Positions 15,950 to 23,962 of a stretch of DNA of 64,000 nucleotides are shown one piece after another; positions within the stretch are counted from its first letter, which is position 1, and each line of letters starts with the position of its first letter. The stretch is from positions 1 to 64,000 of the forward strand of contig NZ_JNXI01000022.1 in assembly GCF_000717055.1 (NCBI RefSeq), read 5' to 3'. Source of the DNA: Streptomyces iakyrus. Lineage in GTDB: Bacteria > Actinomycetota > Actinomycetes > Streptomycetales > Streptomycetaceae. The translations under genes and the position numbers were made by a program. Under the pieces are notes generated by a model, which was given only the letters and a program-made list of their open reading frames with translations, made no database searches and was not told where the DNA came from.

Positions 15950-17002
15950 ATGGCGCAGCAGGCGTACATGACGGAGACGGACAACGGCGGCTCGGGGCCC
16001 GAGCACCGGGGAACCCGGCTTCGGCGCCTGTTCGACCGGCTGGCGGGCCCCTGGCGGGGCGACCCGCGGATCTGGCGGCGCGGACTGGTGGTCGCGGCGT
16101 GCGCGGTCCTGCTGGCCCTGGTCATGGTGCTGCACTCGCGCATCCCGAACACCATCGGCAACCTGGGCAGTCTCACCGAGACGTTCCTGCCCTGGCTGGG
16201 GCTCCTCGTCCCGGTGCTGCTCGTCCTCGCCCTGGTCCGCAAGTCCGCGACCGCGCTGATCGCGGTGGTGCTGCCGTCCGTGGTCTGGCTGAACCTCTTC
16301 GGCGGCCAGCTCAGCGACAAGACCGCGACCGGCGGCGACCTCACGGTGGTCACGCACAACGTCAACGCCGACAACCCCGACCCGGCCGGCACCGCCCGTG
16401 ACGTGGCCGCCTCCGGCGCGGACGTGCTGGCCCTGGAGGAGCTGACGCCCACCGCCGTCCCGACGTACGAGAAGGCGCTGGCGCCGACGTACCGCTACCA
16501 CTCCGTGCAGGGCACGGTCGGCGTGTGGAGCAAGTACCCGCTGAGCGGCGTGCGGGACGTCGACCTCGACATGGGCTGGACACGCGCGATGCGCGCCACC
16601 GTGACCGCACCGTCCGGGCAGGTCGCGGTCTACGTCGCCCATCTGCCGTCGGTGCGCGTGAAGATGGAGGCCGGCTTCACGGCCCGCCAGCGCGACCGGA
16701 GCGCCGACTACCTCGGCGAGGCCATCGCCCACGAACCGCTGAAGAACGTCGTCCTGCTCGGTGACCTGAACGGCACGATGAACGACCGAGCGCTCAACGC
16801 CGTCACCTCCCAGATGCGTTCCACGCAGGGCGCGGCCGGCAACGGGTTCGGCTTCAGCTGGCCGGCGTCGTTCCCGATGGCGCGCATCGACCAGATCATG
16901 GTGCGGGGCCTGAAGCCGGAGAGCTCGTGGACCCTCCCGCAGACGGGCAGCGACCATCTCCCGGTCGCGGCTCGTGTGAGGGTCACCACAAGCGGTTCCT
17001 GA
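15950..17002 (+). CDS. Membrane-anchored endonuclease/exonuclease/phosphatase family protein
   Basis: A 350-aa protein from ATG 15950 (ATG 15968 is an alternative). Three hydrophobic segments occupy roughly residues 40-125 (GLVVAACAVLLALVMVL, FLPWLGLLVPVLLVLAL, ALIAVVLPSVVWLNLF). An extracytoplasmic EEP-fold domain follows, with VVTHNVNADN, the catalytic glutamate in ALEELTP, LLGDLNGTMND and the terminal SDHLPVAA. These match the metal-dependent phosphoesterase motifs. Substrates in the family range from nucleic acids to phospholipids and inositol phosphates; position and topology favour a cell-surface phosphodiesterase. It is monocistronic and unlinked to its neighbours by obvious function. 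Confidence 0.85.
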   Translation: MAQQAYMTETDNGGSGPEHRGTRLRRLFDRLAGPWRGDPRIWRRGLVVAACAVLLALVMVLHSRIPNTIGNLGSLTETFLPWLGLLVPVLLVLALVRKSATALIAVVLPSVVWLNLFGGQLSDKTATGGDLTVVTHNVNADNPDPAGTARDVAASGADVLALEELTPTAVPTYEKALAPTYRYHSVQGTVGVWSKYPLSGVRDVDLDMGWTRAMRATVTAPSGQVAVYVAHLPSVRVKMEAGFTARQRDRSADYLGEAIAHEPLKNVVLLGDLNGTMNDRALNAVTSQMRSTQGAAGNGFGFSWPASFPMARIDQIMVRGLKPESSWTLPQTGSDHLPVAARVRVTTSGS

Positions 17003-17138
17003 AACCCGCTGGTCAGGACAGTTCCGTCAGAAATCCGCAACCTCGGCGTCACCGCGCGGAATAGTGCGCCTGCGAGACTTTGTTCCATACTTGAACATAC
17101 GCGTACGGATCTCCAAGCAAGTCTCGAAAGGCTCCTTC

Positions 17139-18356
17139 ATGCCCCTGGCCCTGCTCGCCCTTGCCGTGGGCGCCTTCGGCATCGGTACGACCGAGTTCGT
17201 GATGATGGGTCTGCTGCCCGACGTCGCGGACGACCTGAACATCTCGATACCCAGCGCCGGCCACCTGGTGTCGGCGTACGCGCTGGGCGTCGTCATCGGC
17301 GCCCCGCTGCTGGCCGCGGTCACCGCCAGGATGTCCCGGCGCACGGTCCTGATCGGCCTGATGGGACTGTTCGTCGTGGGCAACGCCCTGTCGGCCCTCG
17401 CGCCCGACAACGGCTGGCTGCTGGCCGCCCGTTTCCTGAGCGGTCTGCCGCACGGCGCCTTCTTCGGCGTGGGCGCCGTCGTCGCGACGAACATGGTCGC
17501 CCCCGAACGCAAGGCGCGTTCGGTCTCCCTGATGTTCCTCGGCCTGACGGTCGCGAACGTCGCGGGCGTGCCGGTCGCGACCCTGATGGGCCAGCACCTC
17601 GGCTGGAGGGCGACCTTCCTCGGCGTCAGCGCCATCGGCCTGGCGGCGATCGCCGCGCTCGCGTTCCTCATCCCGCACGACCACGAGCACACCACCGCCA
17701 AGGGCCTGCGCGGTGAACTCGCCGCCCTGCGCTCCCTGCCGGTCTGGCTGTCGCTCGGCACGACCGTCGCGGGTTTCGGTGCGCTCTTCGCCGCCTACAG
17801 CTACATCACGCCGATGCTCACGGACGCCGCCGGCTACGCCGACGCCAGCGTCACCCTGCTGCTGGCGCTGTTCGGCGTCGGCGCGACCGCCGGCAACCTG
17901 CTGGGCGGCCGCCTGGCCGACCACTCCCTGCGCGGCACGCTGTTCGGCGGCCTCACCGCGCTGGTTGCGGTCCTGGCGCTGTTCCCGCTGCTGATGCGCA
18001 CGGAGCTCACGGCCGCCGTGGCCGTGACCCTGCTCGGCATGGCGGCCTTCGCCACCGGCTCCCCGCTCCAGCTGATGGTCATGGAGAAGGCCTCCTCGGC
18101 CCCCTCCCTGGCCTCCTCGGCCAACCAGGCCGCCTTCAACCTGGCCAACGCCGGCGGCGCCTGGATCGGCGGCCTCGCGCTGGCCGCGGGCTTCGGCGTC
18201 ACCTCCCCGGCCCTGGCCGGTGTGGCCCTGGCCGTCCTCGGCCTGGCCGTGGCGTCGCTGGCCTACGCGGTGGACCGGCGCCGGGCTCCGGTCGCCGGGC
18301 GCGAGCGGATCGTGGCGAGCCACGTCCCGCAGGAGGCCGAAGCGGTGCACCTCTGA
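17139..18356 (+). CDS. MFS transporter, DHA1 (AraJ/Cmr-like) family
   Basis: A 405-aa, 12-segment transporter. I chose ATG 17139 (MPLALLALAVGAFGIGTTEF), with AAAGG eight bases upstream; the longer frame adds an unlikely 25 residues over the promoter. The opening GAFGIGTTEFVMMGLLPDVA is the hallmark of AraJ/YdhP/Cmr-type exporters. The motif A region reads AAVTARMSRRTVLIGLM and motif C is near FLGLTVANVAGVPVATLMGQ. It probably exports sugars, drugs or metabolites; the substrate is not determinable. The upstream region contains TGTTC-N7-GAACA (near 17084-17100), a possible operator. A 17-bp hairpin ends the unit. Confidence 0.88.
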   Translation: MPLALLALAVGAFGIGTTEFVMMGLLPDVADDLNISIPSAGHLVSAYALGVVIGAPLLAAVTARMSRRTVLIGLMGLFVVGNALSALAPDNGWLLAARFLSGLPHGAFFGVGAVVATNMVAPERKARSVSLMFLGLTVANVAGVPVATLMGQHLGWRATFLGVSAIGLAAIAALAFLIPHDHEHTTAKGLRGELAALRSLPVWLSLGTTVAGFGALFAAYSYITPMLTDAAGYADASVTLLLALFGVGATAGNLLGGRLADHSLRGTLFGGLTALVAVLALFPLLMRTELTAAVAVTLLGMAAFATGSPLQLMVMEKASSAPSLASSANQAAFNLANAGGAWIGGLALAAGFGVTSPALAGVALAVLGLAVASLAYAVDRRRAPVAGRERIVASHVPQEAEAVHL

Positions 18357-18369
18357 CGGCTCCCGGCAC

Positions 18370-18406
18370 ACGGCGGCCCGCGGGACCCGGTCCCGCGGGC
18401 CGCCGT
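18370..18406 (+). terminator. Strong terminator after the MFS gene
   Basis: ACGGCGGCCCGCGGGAC (18370-18386) and its exact complement (18390-18406) form a 17-bp stem with a CCG loop, followed by TCGTTTT. It begins 14 bases after the MFS stop codon. Confidence 0.9.
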
Positions 18407-18460
18407 TCGTTTTGACCGGGGCGCGAGGCGGGCGCGCTACCCGAACCCTTGCCCAGTGCT

Positions 18461-18670
18461 CCACCCTTCAGGGTGGGGGTGTAGGGCATCCTCGCTCCAG
18501 AGGCCCGGAGGGCCTCAGATCCATGGCACGATCGCCTTGTCCGGCAACGTAGTTGTCGGACCTACCGCCCGACTGGCGGGACGTCAAGCCTGTGGAGACC
18601 ACGTAAGACCACCCCTCACCGGGCGGCAGAGGCCGATGAAGCAGGAACCCAAGGGGGCACCGCGATGGGC
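18461..18670 (+). mobile_element. Remnant of an IS200/IS605-type (TnpB) element
   Basis: On the plus strand a short frame reads ...RLAGRQACGDHVRPP...RQRPMKQEPKGAP. The ACGD...VKQEP/MKQEP pattern is the usual end of TnpB (IS605 OrfB) proteins, recalled from family knowledge. Upstream, CCACCCT-TC-AGGGTGG (18461-18476) is a tight hairpin of the kind found at IS200/IS605 ends, followed by the GGGTGTAGGGCATCC block. Almost all of tnpB is missing, so this is a dead or internally deleted element. Its right boundary (about 18668) falls exactly where the neighbouring HAD gene loses its homology. Confidence 0.6.
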
Positions 18671-19178
18671 CGGCGCTGTCGAGGGCGAGCCGGTAGACCT
18701 CGGGCGCCGGCTTGTAGGCCGCGACGGCCTCTGCCGACAGCGCCCGGTGCCAGCGCAGCCCGGCATGCGCGTTGAGGTGCAGCAGGGCCGTCCGGCCGGC
18801 GTTGGACAGCCCCATCACGGGGTACCGCCGCGAGAGCCGCTCCAGCCCGGCGACGGAGTCGCCCCACGCGGGCAGCCGCCGCCCCGCCGTGGCGAGACGC
18901 GCGACGGCCCCCGGGTCGGTCACCCCCGCGTGCCGGGCCACCAGCCGGGCGGCCTCGGCGTCGAGCACCTCCGTGCTCGCGTAGGGGCGTTGCCCCTGCT
19001 GGACGCGTTCCTGCTCCCGCTCGCAGTGCCGCCGCCACAGGGCGACGAGCTCGTCGGTGGCCGTCGGGCCGGACGGGCCGGTCGCTTCCCGTACCGCCGA
19101 TCGAAGTCCGCCGGGTTCGTCGACCATGGTGCCCAGGACGTCGAAGACGACGACCTCGATGTCGCGGATCGCCGCCAT
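18468..19178 (-). pseudogene. HAD hydrolase (haloacid dehalogenase type) truncated by TnpB-element remnant
   Basis: The 236-codon frame starts at ATG 19178 (MAAIRDIEVVVFDVLGTM) behind GGGAGA. HAD motif I is VVFDVLGTMVDE, motif II lies in YPVMGLSNAGRTALL and the motif III lysine in AVAAYKPAPEVY. After RLALDSAG (about residue 170) the family's motif IV (typically VAAHxWDLxGA) is absent. The frame instead runs into 66 residues encoded antisense by the transposon remnant (LPPGEGWSYVV...). The missing metal-binding aspartates should abolish activity. The original was probably a 2-haloacid dehalogenase-like hydrolase. Confidence 0.75.
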
Positions 19179-19203
19179 GTGTTCTCCCGTGCCGGCCAGA
19201 TGT

Positions 19204-19249
19204 GTCACCACGTGAGCAGGTGACGATGGTGGCATCGGGAGTCGTCACC
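19204..19249. promoter_or_regulatory. Overlapping inverted repeats upstream of the HAD gene
   Basis: GTCACC (19204-19209) pairs with GGTGAC (19219-19224), and GGTGACGA (19219-19226) pairs with TCGTCACC (19242-19249). A further direct copy of GGTGACGA follows at 19259. The set lies between the VOC stop and the HAD start, so it may be an operator for the HAD gene or a weak hairpin after the VOC gene. Confidence 0.4.
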
Positions 19250-19251
19250 GG

Positions 19252-19662
19252 TCAAGATGGTGACGACATCTCCTCCGGCTGGGTCGCGATCTGGATCAGG
19301 TTGCCGCAGGTGTCGTCGAAGACGGCCGTGGTGACGGGGCCCATCTCCAGGGGCTCCTGGGTGAAGCGGACGCCGAGGCCGCTCAGGCGCTCGTACTCGG
19401 CCCGGACGTCGCTGACGGCGAACTGGGCGAGCGGAATGCCGTCGGCGGCGAGCGCGTCGCGGTAGGGCTTGACGGCCGGGTGGCCGGCGGGCTCCAGGAG
19501 CAGTTCCGTGCCGCCGGGCTCCTCGGGGGAGACGACGGTCAGCCACCGGTCCGTCTCGCCGACGGGGACGTCGTACTTCTTCACGAAGCCGAGGACCTCG
19601 GTGTAGAAGCGCAGGGCTTTGGCCTGGTCGTCGACGAAGACGCTGGTCAGATGGATCCTCAT
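19252..19662 (-). CDS. VOC (glyoxalase/bleomycin-resistance) family protein
   Basis: A 136-aa single-module VOC protein from ATG 19662 (MRIHLTSVFVDDQAKALRFY). The fold is marked by two beta-alpha-beta units: AKALRFYTEVLGFVKKYD and then DVRAEYERLSGLGVRFTQ with TAVFDDTCGNLIQI. Candidate metal ligands are H3 or H4 at the start and E/D residues in ELLLEP and FDDTCGN. It is translationally coupled to the upstream ArsR gene by an ATGA overlap. The regulator-plus-VOC pairing suggests an inducible detoxification or sensing function; the substrate is unknown. Confidence 0.9.
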   Translation of the reverse strand: MRIHLTSVFVDDQAKALRFYTEVLGFVKKYDVPVGETDRWLTVVSPEEPGGTELLLEPAGHPAVKPYRDALAADGIPLAQFAVSDVRAEYERLSGLGVRFTQEPLEMGPVTTAVFDDTCGNLIQIATQPEEMSSPS

Positions 19663-19961
19663 GACGGGCTCTCTTCCGGTCCGGAGGGGGCGGGCGCCGG
19701 CCACCGCTCGGTGATCTGCCGGAGTGGGGCCGTGTTCAGGTCGTGGAACTTGTAGCGGCCCTCCCGCCTCGTCTCCACGAGCCCGGCGGCCTCCAGCACC
19801 GCGAGGTGCTGGGAGACCCCCTGGCGTGAGATGCCGAGCCGGTGCTTCATGCTCAGCCGCGAGCAGATCTCGAACAGTGTCTGCCCGGACTGCTCCGCGA
19901 GCTCGTCGAGGATGGTGCGACGGGTGGGGTCGGCCAAGGCTTTGAAGAGGTCGTCGGCCAC
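19659..19961 (-). CDS. ArsR-family transcriptional regulator
   Basis: A 100-aa winged-helix repressor. I place the start at GTG 19961 (VADDLFKALADPTRRTI) because a promoter with -10 TATCCT ends six bases before it, giving a leaderless mRNA; the open frame to ATG 19997 would span the promoter. LFKALADPTRRTILDELAE, then ISRQGVSQHLAVLEAAGLV and RREGRYKFHDLN, are the standard ArsR (SmtB/ArsR-like) wHTH blocks. No paired cysteine metal-binding site (ELCVCD) is present, so it is probably not a metal sensor. It is coupled to the VOC gene and autoregulated through the adjacent palindrome. Confidence 0.9.
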   Translation of the reverse strand: MADDLFKALADPTRRTILDELAEQSGQTLFEICSRLSMKHRLGISRQGVSQHLAVLEAAGLVETRREGRYKFHDLNTAPLRQITERWPAPAPSGPEESPS

Positions 19962-19969
19962 GACCTCAG

Positions 19970-19997
19970 GATAGGCAAGTGTCCGCTTGCCTATCAA
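19970..19997 (-). promoter_or_regulatory. ArsR operator overlapping its promoter
   Basis: GATAGGCAAG (19970-19979) and CTTGCCTATC (19986-19995) are perfect 10-bp arms with a six-base spacer. Read on the minus strand, TTGATA (19997-19992) and TATCCT (19973-19968) are 18 bases apart and fit -35 and -10 boxes, with the GTG start six bases beyond. A repressor bound here would occlude RNA polymerase. The site begins only about 20 bases after the nadE stop. Confidence 0.8.
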
Positions 19998-20016
19998 GCC
20001 CTCCGGACCCCGACCG

Positions 20017-21771
20017 TCAGAGCGACTCCCGCCACCCGTTCGTGATCGGCAGCCGCCGGTCCTTCCCGAAGCCCTTCGGGGAGATCTTCGTGCCCGGCGG
20101 GTACTGGCGCCGCTTGTACTCGGCCGTGTCGACCATGCGCAGCGTCTTCGCGACCAGCGCCGCGTCGAACCCGGCCGCCACGATCTCGTCGGCTCCCCGG
20201 TCCCGGTCGACGTACAGCTCCAGGATCGCGTCGAGCACCGGGTAGTCGGGCAGCGAGTCCGTGTCCACCTGGCCCGGGCGCAGTTCCGCGCTCGGGGGCT
20301 TGCTGATGGAGTTCTCGGGGATGGGCGGGGTCTGGCCGCGTTCCCGGGCGGCCCGGTTGCGCCACTCGGCGAGGCGGAAGACCGACGTCTTGTAGACGTC
20401 CTTGATCGGGCCGTACGCCCCGACCGAGTCGCCGTAGAGCGTCGAGTAGCCGACCGCCAGCTCCGACTTGTTGCCGGGGGCCAGGACGATGTGGCCCTCC
20501 TGGTTGGAGATCGCCATGAGCAGCGTGCCGCGCAGGCGCGACTGGAGGTTCTCCTCGGCCAGGCCCGTGAGCCCCAGCGAGCCCATGTAGGCGTCGAACA
20601 TCGGCTCGATCGCGACCGTGCGGTAGTTCAGACCCGTGCGGCGGGCCAGTTCGGCCGCGTCGCCCTTGGAGTGCTCCGAGGAGTACTTCGACGGCATCGA
20701 CACGCCGTACACGTTCTGCGCGCCCACCGCGTCGCACGCGATCGCCGCGACCAGCGCCGAGTCGATACCGCCCGACAGGCCGATCAGGACCGAGGTGAAG
20801 CCGTTCTTCGCGACGTACGCCCGCAGGCCGACGACCAGCGCGGAGTAGACCTCCTCGTCGTCCTCCAGACGGTCCGCGTAGCCCCCCGTGAGCTCGGGCT
20901 CGTACGCGGGCAGCGGCTCCTCGGAGAGCACCACGCGGTCGATGCGCAGACCGTCGTCGACCACGCCCGTCGGCGCGTCCGCCGACGCCGCCGGCAGGTC
21001 CAGGTCGAGGACCACGCAGCCCTCGGAGAACTGCGGCGCCCGCGCCACGACCTCGCCGTCCTTGTCGACGACGATCGAGTCGCCGTCGAACACCAGCTCG
21101 TCCTGGCCGCCGATCATCGCCAGGTACGCCGTGGTGCAGCCGGCTTCCTGGGCCCGCTTGCGGACCAGCTCCAGGCGCGTGTCGTCCTTGTTGCGCTCAT
21201 AGGGGGAGGCGTTGATCGAGACCAGCAGGCCCGCCTTGGCCGAACGGGCGGCGGGCACGCGGCCGCCGTCCTGCCAGAGGTCCTCACAGATGGCCAGGGC
21301 GACATCCACGCCGTGCACCCGCAGCACCGGCATGCTGTCGCCGGGCACGAAGTAGCGGAACTCGTCGAACACGCCGTAGTTCGGCAGGTGGTGCTTGGCG
21401 AAGTTCAGGACCACCTCGCCGCGGTGCAGCACCGCACCCGCGTTCTGCGGCGCGCCGGCCGGCTGGCCGTACTTCGGCTGGGCGGTCGCACTGCGGTCGA
21501 GGTAGCCGACGATCACCGGCAGCTCTCCGAGGCCCTCCTCGGCCAGGCGCGCGGCGAGGGAACGCAGCGCCGCGCGGGAGGCCTCCACGAAGGACGACCT
21601 GAGCGCCAGGTCCTCGACGGGATACCCGGTCAGCACCATCTCGGGGAACGCCACGAGATGCGCTCCCTGTTCGGCGGAGTGCCGGGTCCAGCGGACGATC
21701 GACTCGGTGTTCCCGGCGAGGTCGCCGACGCCGGCGTCGATCTGGTTCAGGGCGAGACGTAGTTGAGGCAC
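20017..21771 (-). CDS. nadE: Glutamine-dependent NAD+ synthetase
   Basis: A 584-aa enzyme that amidates nicotinic acid adenine dinucleotide using ammonia channelled from glutamine. The N-terminal nitrilase-fold glutaminase domain has the triad E44 (FPEMV), K126 (NFAKHHLPNYG) and C162 (AICEDLW). The C-terminal ATP-pyrophosphatase domain has the P-loop IGLSGGIDSALVA, YGVSMPSKYSS, and GNKSELAVGYSTLYGD. Start is GTG 21771 (VPQLRLALNQIDAGVGDLAG), matching the usual N-terminus although the ribosome-binding site is poor. Length is typical of two-domain bacterial NadE. It links NAD supply to glutamine, in a region that also holds three other glutamine-metabolism genes. Confidence 0.96.
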   Translation of the reverse strand: MPQLRLALNQIDAGVGDLAGNTESIVRWTRHSAEQGAHLVAFPEMVLTGYPVEDLALRSSFVEASRAALRSLAARLAEEGLGELPVIVGYLDRSATAQPKYGQPAGAPQNAGAVLHRGEVVLNFAKHHLPNYGVFDEFRYFVPGDSMPVLRVHGVDVALAICEDLWQDGGRVPAARSAKAGLLVSINASPYERNKDDTRLELVRKRAQEAGCTTAYLAMIGGQDELVFDGDSIVVDKDGEVVARAPQFSEGCVVLDLDLPAASADAPTGVVDDGLRIDRVVLSEEPLPAYEPELTGGYADRLEDDEEVYSALVVGLRAYVAKNGFTSVLIGLSGGIDSALVAAIACDAVGAQNVYGVSMPSKYSSEHSKGDAAELARRTGLNYRTVAIEPMFDAYMGSLGLTGLAEENLQSRLRGTLLMAISNQEGHIVLAPGNKSELAVGYSTLYGDSVGAYGPIKDVYKTSVFRLAEWRNRAARERGQTPPIPENSISKPPSAELRPGQVDTDSLPDYPVLDAILELYVDRDRGADEIVAAGFDAALVAKTLRMVDTAEYKRRQYPPGTKISPKGFGKDRRLPITNGWRESL

Positions 21772-21801
21772 GCCGCCCAGTGTAATCGTCAGTGCGACAC
21801 A

Positions 21802-21835
21802 ATGGGGTGGTGTGAGTCACCCCACACCACCCCAT
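21802..21835 (-). terminator. Terminator after the S53 peptidase gene
   Basis: ATGGGGTGGTGTG (21802-21814) pairs exactly with CACACCACCCCAT (21823-21835) around an 8-base loop. It lies 16 bases past the peptidase stop and upstream of nadE. Confidence 0.85.
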
Positions 21836-21850
21836 GTGCCCTTGCGGAGG

Positions 21851-23794
21851 TCAGCCGCGCCGGTACGACTCGACGTAGCCCTTCGCGGGTGAGCCCACGC
21901 CGGTGACGTCGTCGTAGCCCTTCACGGCCGCGAGCGAGCTGTCCTTGCCGAGGCTGCGCACGGACGTGGACAGACCACCGGTGGCGTCGTAGCCGTTCAC
22001 GAAGTCGACCCGGGCCACGGCGAGGCCGGAGCCCGTCGGGTCGTCGGTGACGTCGTGGTAGACCTTCGAGCCGGCCTTGGCGTAGATCGCGGGGTTGGCG
22101 AAGCCGATCGCCTTGCCGCCGCGGGCCTCCTGCGCCAGCGCCTGGATGGCCGCGATCGTCGGAGCCGCGAGCGAGGTGCCGCCGATGCGGTACTCGCTGT
22201 ACGCCTGGGTCTTGCCGTCCGGTGAGGTCTGCGTCTGCCCGACCAGGAAGCCGGTGTTCGGGTCGGCGATCGCCGCGATGTCCGGGACGACCCGGTTGCC
22301 GTCCGCGCTGTTGGCCTTGGCCAGCGCGTCCGGTACCACGCCCCGCTGGTAGGAGGGCTCGGCGACGGTCTTGCTGGTGCCGCCGCCCGCGCCGGAGGTG
22401 AAGGCGCCCGGGAAGTCCGTCCAGCTCTTGCCGTCGGCCGACAGGTTCGCCTTCTCGGTGCCCCAGCCGGTCTCCCACAGGTGCGTGTTGTCCTTGCCGA
22501 CGGCCAGCGAGGTGCCGCCGACGGCGGTGACCCACGCCGAGTTGGCCGGGGAGTCGACCTGCTTCGTCCCGGAGCTCGCGACCTCGTCGCCGTCGTCGCC
22601 GGAGGAGAAGTAGAAGCCGATGCCCTCGACCGCGCCCAGCTGGAAGACCTGGTCGTAGGCGGCCGCGAGGTCCGGGGTCTGCGCGGCCTCCACCTCGCCC
22701 CAGGAGTTGGAGACGATGTCGGCCAGGTGGCTGTCGACGACCTTGCCCAGCGCGTCGAGCAGATCGCCGTCCGTGCAGGAGGCGGCGCCGACGTACGTGA
22801 CGTCCGCGGCCGGGGCGACCGCGTGCACCGCCTCGACGTCCAGGGTCTCCTCGCCGTACCAGCCGGAGGCCGAGCAGTCCTTGGTGTTCGTGTACTTCTT
22901 CGGCAGCACCTGGTGCAGCTGGCCGGTCTTCCACGCCGCGTCGCCGTTGCGCTTGGCGTAGGTGCCGGCGTCGTAGGCGATCGTCGGGGAGGCGTACGCG
23001 TCCGTGATGGCGACCCGGACACCCTTGCCGGTGCGCGTGCCCGCGCCGTAGGCGGCCCGCAGCTGCTTGCCCGTGTAGCCCTTCACGGCGTACGGGATCT
23101 TCTTGCCGTACGCCTCCGGGAGCGTGCTCGCGGTGTTCGAGCCGTAGTACGAGGAGAACGGCCCGGCGTTGCGGAACACGGTGTCCGGCGGCGGCAGTTG
23201 ATCGTCGTGCGTGGCCATGTGCGGCGCGTTGTCCAGCCCGGTCACGGTCAGGACGGCGTCGGCCAGGCTCTCCGGTACGGAGGCGGTGCTCGCCGGGGCG
23301 CGGTACGTCTTCAAGCCCTTGGCGAAGTTGTGCAGCTGCGTGCCGAACGCCTTCTCGGCGGCGGCCACGTCACCGCTGACGGAGACGTAGTGCCGGGTGA
23401 CGCCGGTGACCTTCAGGCCCGACGCCGTCAGCCAGGACTTCACGGCCGCCACCTGGGCCCTGGTGGCACCGTAGCGGGCCTGCGCCTGCTTGGCCGTCAG
23501 GTACTTGCCGTAGGAGGCCGAGCTCGGGTCGGAGACGGCCTTGGCGTAGGCGGCGAGCCCGGCGGCGTCCTTGCCGGCGAGGTAGACCCGGGCCGACACC
23601 TGGGCGCCGTCGGAGGTGGCGCCCCTGTCCGCGCGGGCCGTGGCCCACGGGGGGCGGGTCCCGGACAGCAGGTCACGGAGCGGGTGGTCGGCGGCGTGCG
23701 CCGCGGGTATGCCGAGCGCCAGCGCACCGGCGAGCATCGGCAGTGTCGCTGCCATGCTCACCCCGGCGCGCACCGAGGCGCGGTTGGATCTCAT
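21851..23794 (-). CDS. Secreted S53 family serine peptidase (sedolisin)
   Basis: A 647-aa preproenzyme from ATG 23794 (MRSNRASVRAG), behind AGGGGG. A signal peptide covers about residues 1-35 (MLAGALALGIPAAHA). The pro-kumamolisin activation domain spans about 40-200 (ASYGKYLTAKQAQARYGA, HYVSVSGDVAAAEKAFGT). The catalytic domain has the ExxxD pair E315/D319 in GEETLDVEAVHAVAP, the oxyanion-hole region SSGDDGD near 400, and nucleophile S541 in GGTSLAAP. Sedolisins are acid-active, calcium-bound endopeptidases. The C-terminal DDPTGSGL...GYDDVTGVGSP supplies the calcium site. It is monocistronic with a strong terminator. A role in extracellular protein degradation is inferred from family and secretion. 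Confidence 0.93.
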   Translation of the reverse strand: MRSNRASVRAGVSMAATLPMLAGALALGIPAAHAADHPLRDLLSGTRPPWATARADRGATSDGAQVSARVYLAGKDAAGLAAYAKAVSDPSSASYGKYLTAKQAQARYGATRAQVAAVKSWLTASGLKVTGVTRHYVSVSGDVAAAEKAFGTQLHNFAKGLKTYRAPASTASVPESLADAVLTVTGLDNAPHMATHDDQLPPPDTVFRNAGPFSSYYGSNTASTLPEAYGKKIPYAVKGYTGKQLRAAYGAGTRTGKGVRVAITDAYASPTIAYDAGTYAKRNGDAAWKTGQLHQVLPKKYTNTKDCSASGWYGEETLDVEAVHAVAPAADVTYVGAASCTDGDLLDALGKVVDSHLADIVSNSWGEVEAAQTPDLAAAYDQVFQLGAVEGIGFYFSSGDDGDEVASSGTKQVDSPANSAWVTAVGGTSLAVGKDNTHLWETGWGTEKANLSADGKSWTDFPGAFTSGAGGGTSKTVAEPSYQRGVVPDALAKANSADGNRVVPDIAAIADPNTGFLVGQTQTSPDGKTQAYSEYRIGGTSLAAPTIAAIQALAQEARGGKAIGFANPAIYAKAGSKVYHDVTDDPTGSGLAVARVDFVNGYDATGGLSTSVRSLGKDSSLAAVKGYDDVTGVGSPAKGYVESYRRG

Positions 23795-23962
23795 GGAACC
23801 CCCTGTGCGGTTCGTCGCGAGTGGATCACTCGACGGTCGCCACTCTCGCGATGAACCGTTCATGCAAGGGAATTGCGCAGCCCAAGAAGCGCCCTACGCA
23901 GACCAAGAAGAGCCCAAGAGGCCGCCAGGCGGGGCGATTTGAGGCTTACGTGCCCAGCGCTG

